From Desulfotignum sp. (GTDB lineage Bacteria > Desulfobacterota > Desulfobacteria > Desulfobacterales > Desulfobacteraceae): DNA of 64,000 bases. The notes below the pieces were generated by a model. It saw nothing but the letters and a program-made list of their open reading frames with translations. It had not been told where the DNA came from and did no database searches. This document shows positions 61,038 to 64,000 of the stretch, one piece after another. Positions within the stretch are counted from its first letter, which is position 1; every line of letters starts with the position of its first letter. Made by a program: the position numbers and the translations under genes. The stretch covers positions 62,001-126,000 of the forward strand of contig JAABSO010000001.1 of assembly GCA_011390335.1 (NCBI GenBank), written 5' to 3'.

Positions 61038-62186
61038 TTATTCATGAATCTGGCCGCTGATATAGGTCTCATAGGGCCAGGGGGTTGCCCCGCCGCGGGC
61101 CTTGCGCCATGGCGCATAGTCTTCGATCAATTGGTCATGGGAATCCAGGATTTTTTTGGCATCCGGGAAATTTGCCTTCACAGTGTCCATATACTCTTTG
61201 GTGGTTTTGCGAAACTCAATAAGGGTTTCTTTATCCATATGGACAAATTCCATTTTTTCCTGGAAAAGCTTGATGGCCTCAGCATTCAGGTTGTTGATCC
61301 AGCTGTAGCTCCACAGCTGGGTCTCCTTGGCAGCGATATCAATGATCCATTTGAGATCTTCGGGCAATTTTTCATAGGCATCCTTGTTGAAGAACAAGGC
61401 GCACTGGATACCTGGCTGGTGAACACCGGGCTGAATCGCATATTTGGTGATATCATCAAATCCCATGGGATAGTTGATGGCAGGAGAAGAAAATTCTGCT
61501 GCATCAATCACGCCACGCTCCAGGGCCAGGTAAACTTCGCCGCCGGGAAGGGGAGACACCGACGCCCCCAGGTTGTTCAAAATATCCATGAACCAGCCCG
61601 GGGTACGGACGCGCATACCTTTGAAATCTTCCATGCTGGTGGCCCGTTTATTGGAGGAAAGTCCCATTTCCTGCCCGCACTGGCCCCCGGGGAGGGCAAA
61701 CAGGTTAAACTGGCCATAGATTTCCTGCATCATCTCCACACCACCCCTTTCATACAGCCAGATGTTGTACAACTCAGCATCCAGGCCGAAGGGAACAGAG
61801 GCCAGGGCCACAAAGGCTTCATTTTTGCCTTTCCAGTATCCCGGCCAGTCATGCCCGACTTCAGCCGCACCCGTGCTTACTGCATCAAAACTCTGCATGG
61901 CAGGTACCAGTTCGCCTGCGGAAAAAGGCTTGATATCCAGCCGGCCGGCAGATGCCAGACGGACACTGTCGGCAAAATGGGATGCAATATCATAGAACAA
62001 AAGCCCTTTGGACCAGGGCATGACCATCTTCCATCGGATTTTTTCATCCGATGTCTTGAATGATACCCGTTTTGCTTCTTTTGCCCGGGGGTCTTCTCCG
62101 AATTTTTCGCGTTTGGCATGGGCAGTGCCGCAGATAAAGACAACTGCCATCAGAAGGGTTACCACTATGCTTAATGCTTTTTTCAT
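61038..62186 (-). CDS. dctP: TRAP transporter substrate-binding protein DctP (TakP-like)
   Basis: This 382-residue periplasmic protein has a Sec signal (MKKALSIVVTLLMAVVFICGTAHA). The mature part resembles 2-oxo-acid or lactate-binding TRAP proteins such as TakP: VGHDWPGYWKGKNEAF, GGVEMMQEIYGQFNLFALPGGQCGQEMG, GMRVRTPGWFMDILNNLGASVSPLPGGEVYLALERGVIDAAEF. The ATG at 62186 has GGAGGAAAGC before it. Its divergent promoter shares a TGGTAGTACCA operator with glcD. Lactate, glycolate or pyruvate is a likely substrate. Confidence 0.9.
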   Translation of the reverse strand: MKKALSIVVTLLMAVVFICGTAHAKREKFGEDPRAKEAKRVSFKTSDEKIRWKMVMPWSKGLLFYDIASHFADSVRLASAGRLDIKPFSAGELVPAMQSFDAVSTGAAEVGHDWPGYWKGKNEAFVALASVPFGLDAELYNIWLYERGGVEMMQEIYGQFNLFALPGGQCGQEMGLSSNKRATSMEDFKGMRVRTPGWFMDILNNLGASVSPLPGGEVYLALERGVIDAAEFSSPAINYPMGFDDITKYAIQPGVHQPGIQCALFFNKDAYEKLPEDLKWIIDIAAKETQLWSYSWINNLNAEAIKLFQEKMEFVHMDKETLIEFRKTTKEYMDTVKANFPDAKKILDSHDQLIEDYAPWRKARGGATPWPYETYISGQIHE

Positions 62187-62339
62187 GCTTTCCTCCATCC
62201 TTAAAAAAAATTAATTATTCACTCGCCTGTCTCCAGATATTGCCTGAGATGGTTTATTTGCCTCCTTTCCCGGATCGGTCTCAAAGGTATTCCGGTAAGT
62301 CCAAAATGGTCATTTCACTGTTTTATACTGCTGGCTTTC

Positions 62340-62382
62340 TTGGTAGTACCAATACTAAAATCCATATGAACCGCTTTGTCAA
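62340..62382 (-). promoter_or_regulatory. dctP promoter with TGGTAGTACCA operator
   Basis: On the minus strand TTGACA (62377-62382) is followed by -10-like TTTAGT or TAGTAT (62352-62359). The perfect 13-base palindrome TTGGTAGTACCAA (62340-62352) sits on the -10 and start. The pattern TGGTnnnACCA is that of FadR/LldR-type GntR regulators. Confidence 0.7.
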
Positions 62383-62510
62383 GAAAAAAATAATTTTTGT
62401 TTGTTTTTTGTCATAAAGTCTGTTATACGATATTATATTCTGAAAAAACAAATGCTTATGTTTTTTGATGACTGTATGTAACCAGAGTTACGGTGCCATG
62501 AAATAACCAT

Positions 62511-62555
62511 TTGACAACACCGGAAATTTACACGATAGTGAATTGGTAGTACCAT
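62511..62555 (+). promoter_or_regulatory. glcD promoter with TGGTAGTACCA operator
   Basis: TTGACA (62511-62516), 17 bases, then GATAGT (62534-62539), directly followed by TTGGTAGTACCAT (62543-62555). The operator is in the same place relative to the promoter as on the dctP side. The 150 bases between the two promoters show nothing else. Confidence 0.7.
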
Positions 62556-62573
62556 AAAACAAAAGAGGTGCCT

Positions 62574-63956
62574 ATGATCCCCCGGTCCATCCAGGATGCG
62601 CTCCAGAAAATTGTGGGGCCCCAACATCTGCTGACGCAGAAAGAAGACATGCTCACTTATTCCTATGATGCCGCAGTGCTGGACCCGGTCATGCCTGCGG
62701 CTGCCGTGATTCCGGAAAACACAACCCAGCTCGGCGAAATCATCGCCCTTTGCCATGAAAATCATATCCCCATAACGGTCAGGGGATCAGGCACCAATCT
62801 GTCCGGCGGCACCATTCCCCAGACATCCGGCATTGTGGTGCTCACCGGCCGGATGAACCGCATCATTGAAATTAATGAGGCTGACATGTATGCTGTGGTG
62901 GAACCAGGGGTTGTGACCGCAATTCTGGCGTCTGAAGTGGAAAAACTGGGCCTGTTCTATCCGCCGGATCCAGGCAGCATGGCGGTTTCCACCATTGGCG
63001 GGAATGTGGCGGAAAATGCCGGGGGGCTGCGGGGACTCAAATACGGCGTGACCAAGGATTATGTCATGGGGCTGCAGTTTTTTGACGCAACGGGTAATTA
63101 TATCAAAACCGGTTCCAGAACCGTGAAGTGCGCCACCGGCTATAATATCACCGGTCTTATGGTGGGCTCTGAAGGCACCCTGGGGGTCCTGGACCAGGTG
63201 ATTCTCAAACTCATCCCCGCCCCAAAGGCCAGGCAGGCCATGGTGGCGGTGTATGACACCATTGAACAGGCATCGGAAACCGTGGCCGGTATCATTTCCG
63301 CACGCATTCTGCCGGCTACCCTGGAAATCCTGGACAACTTCACCATCCGGGCGGTGGAAGACTTTTCAAAAGCTGGACTTCCCAAAGATGCGGCAGCCCT
63401 GCTGCTCATCGAAGTGGACGGACACCCGGCTGTGGTGGCGGAGGAAGCAGAACAGGTAGAGGCCCTGTGCCGTAAAATGGGGGCACGGACCATTGACCAG
63501 GCTGAAAATGATGCCCAGAGGGACAGAATCTGGGCAGCCAGAAGGGCTGCTTTGTCCGCCCTGGCCCAGCTCAAACCCACCCTGGTGCTGGAAGATGCCA
63601 CAGTTCCGCGAAGCAGGATTCCGGACATGGTACGGGCCCTTCAGGAGATCGGGAAAAAATACAACATCGATATCGGCACCTTCGGCCATGCCGGGGACGG
63701 CAACCTGCACCCCACCATCCTCACAGACCGCAGAAACAAGGAAGAATTTCACCGGGTGGAACAGGCCATTGAAGAGATTTTTGACACGGCCCTGGCCATG
63801 GGGGGCACCCTTTCCGGAGAGCACGGCACCGGCATTGCCAAAGCCCCTTTCCTGGAAAAGGAAGCCGGGTATTCATCCATCTTGTTTTCCAGGCAGCTGC
63901 GGGCAGCCCTGGACCCCCGAAACATCTTGAACCCCGGCAAAATAACAGGAGTGTAA
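62574..63956 (+). CDS. glcD: FAD-linked oxidase, GlcD-like (glycolate/D-lactate dehydrogenase)
   Basis: This 460-residue flavoenzyme has the PCMH FAD-binding region (PITVRGSGTNLSGGTIPQ, PPDPGSMAVSTIGGNVAENAGGLRGLKYG, CATGYNITGLMVGSEGTLGV) and the C-terminal FGHAGDGNLHPTIL and SGEHGTGIAKAPFL blocks of the GlcD/Dld group. It oxidises a 2-hydroxy acid to the oxo acid. The ATG at 62574 has AGAGG 5 bases before; a GTG two codons upstream is less likely. A new frame starts 8 bases after its stop. Confidence 0.9.
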   Translation: MIPRSIQDALQKIVGPQHLLTQKEDMLTYSYDAAVLDPVMPAAAVIPENTTQLGEIIALCHENHIPITVRGSGTNLSGGTIPQTSGIVVLTGRMNRIIEINEADMYAVVEPGVVTAILASEVEKLGLFYPPDPGSMAVSTIGGNVAENAGGLRGLKYGVTKDYVMGLQFFDATGNYIKTGSRTVKCATGYNITGLMVGSEGTLGVLDQVILKLIPAPKARQAMVAVYDTIEQASETVAGIISARILPATLEILDNFTIRAVEDFSKAGLPKDAAALLLIEVDGHPAVVAEEAEQVEALCRKMGARTIDQAENDAQRDRIWAARRAALSALAQLKPTLVLEDATVPRSRIPDMVRALQEIGKKYNIDIGTFGHAGDGNLHPTILTDRRNKEEFHRVEQAIEEIFDTALAMGGTLSGEHGTGIAKAPFLEKEAGYSSILFSRQLRAALDPRNILNPGKITGV

Positions 63957-63963
63957 CCTAATA

Positions 63964-64000
63964 ATGGCAGGCATGAAAGAACTGGCAAACCTGGTAAAAG
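63964..64000 (+). CDS. Start of a further gene, cut by the window edge
   Basis: An ATG at 63964, with AGGAG about 12 bases before, opens MAGMKELANLVKE-like sequence and runs off the window. Its place right after glcD suggests the Fe-S (GlcF/LutA-like) partner, but 12 residues are too few to tell. Confidence 0.45.
   Translation, partial: MAGMKELANLVK

Noticed and set aside
1-64000. CRISPR array, tRNA, rRNA, prophage or IS transposase
   Set aside because: I looked for regular short repeats, tRNA-like cloverleaf ends, integrase and transposase motifs and saw none; distant or decayed elements could be missed by eye.

Overview
The window looks like chromosomal DNA of a strictly anaerobic, sulfate-reducing Desulfobacterota bacterium, most like the Desulfobacteraceae (Desulfotignum or Desulfobacula type). 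The assignment is inferred from gene content: a LutB-LutA fusion with LutC and a TRAP transporter, a GlcD-type FAD oxidase, anaerobic lower-ligand B12 synthesis, a 600-residue acyl-CoA dehydrogenase, DUF362 and FmdB proteins, and several sigma-54 signatures. No rRNA, tRNA, CRISPR array or intact transposase was seen.

Layout. 1-1.1 kb: the decayed end of an aminotransferase, then an fmdB-nifU-like pair behind a good -24/-12 promoter. 1.1-5.1 kb, minus strand: acyl-CoA dehydrogenase, DUF362 protein and an M23-like peptidase, followed by a REP-like inverted repeat. 5.2-16.6 kb, minus strand: a probable amino-acid or polyamine catabolic module. It has a proline-racemase-family enzyme, a YtcJ-type amidohydrolase, a PAS/AAA+ sigma-54 activator, a Pot-type ABC transporter, an unknown 129-aa protein, and an 822-aa KamA-like protein made of an active-looking radical SAM half and a second half without the cluster cysteines. 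16.6-23 kb, minus strand: a PEP/pyruvate-binding protein with receiver-like N-terminus, a THUMP RNA methyltransferase, a DUF4438 protein and an MFS transporter. 23.1-27.7 kb, plus strand: acrylyl-CoA reductase, two small Cys-rich proteins, then a cobalamin riboswitch with terminator controlling bzaF-cobT. 27.8-29.1 kb: cysteine desulfidase on the minus strand.

29.3-55 kb carries the phosphonate system in separated parts: phnGHIJKLM plus a coupled TIM-barrel protein (29.4-36.0 kb), a phosphonate-associated hexapeptide acetyltransferase (41.5-42.0 kb), and phnD-E-E-C (50.9-55.0 kb). Between the first two parts lies a zone of gene remnants (arsC-like, methyltransferase, a DUF2141/CrtI chimera, a LytS kinase and a LytR regulator, several with the middle missing) mixed with toxin-antitoxin pairs. 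Between the acetyltransferase and phnD come a PemK/MazF pair, an uncharacterised 803-aa protein coupled to a phosphatidylserine decarboxylase and an Lgt-like membrane protein, a DksA-like protein and a PHP-glycosyltransferase fusion. phnF, phnN, phnO and phnP are not visible.

55-64 kb: a methyltransferase, a 21-bp perfect inverted repeat, then a hydroxy-acid (lactate or glycolate) oxidation region. LutBA, LutC and the DctMQP TRAP transporter run leftwards and glcD plus the start of a further gene run rightwards. The divergent promoters each carry a TGGTAGTACCA operator at the start site, so import and oxidation are probably controlled by one FadR/LldR-type regulator not in the window.

The best candidates for something undescribed are the double-barrel KamA protein with its sigma-54-controlled cluster, the phn-coupled TIM-barrel protein in a cluster lacking phnP, the 803-aa/Psd/Lgt-like unit, and the cluster of genes that have lost their centres.
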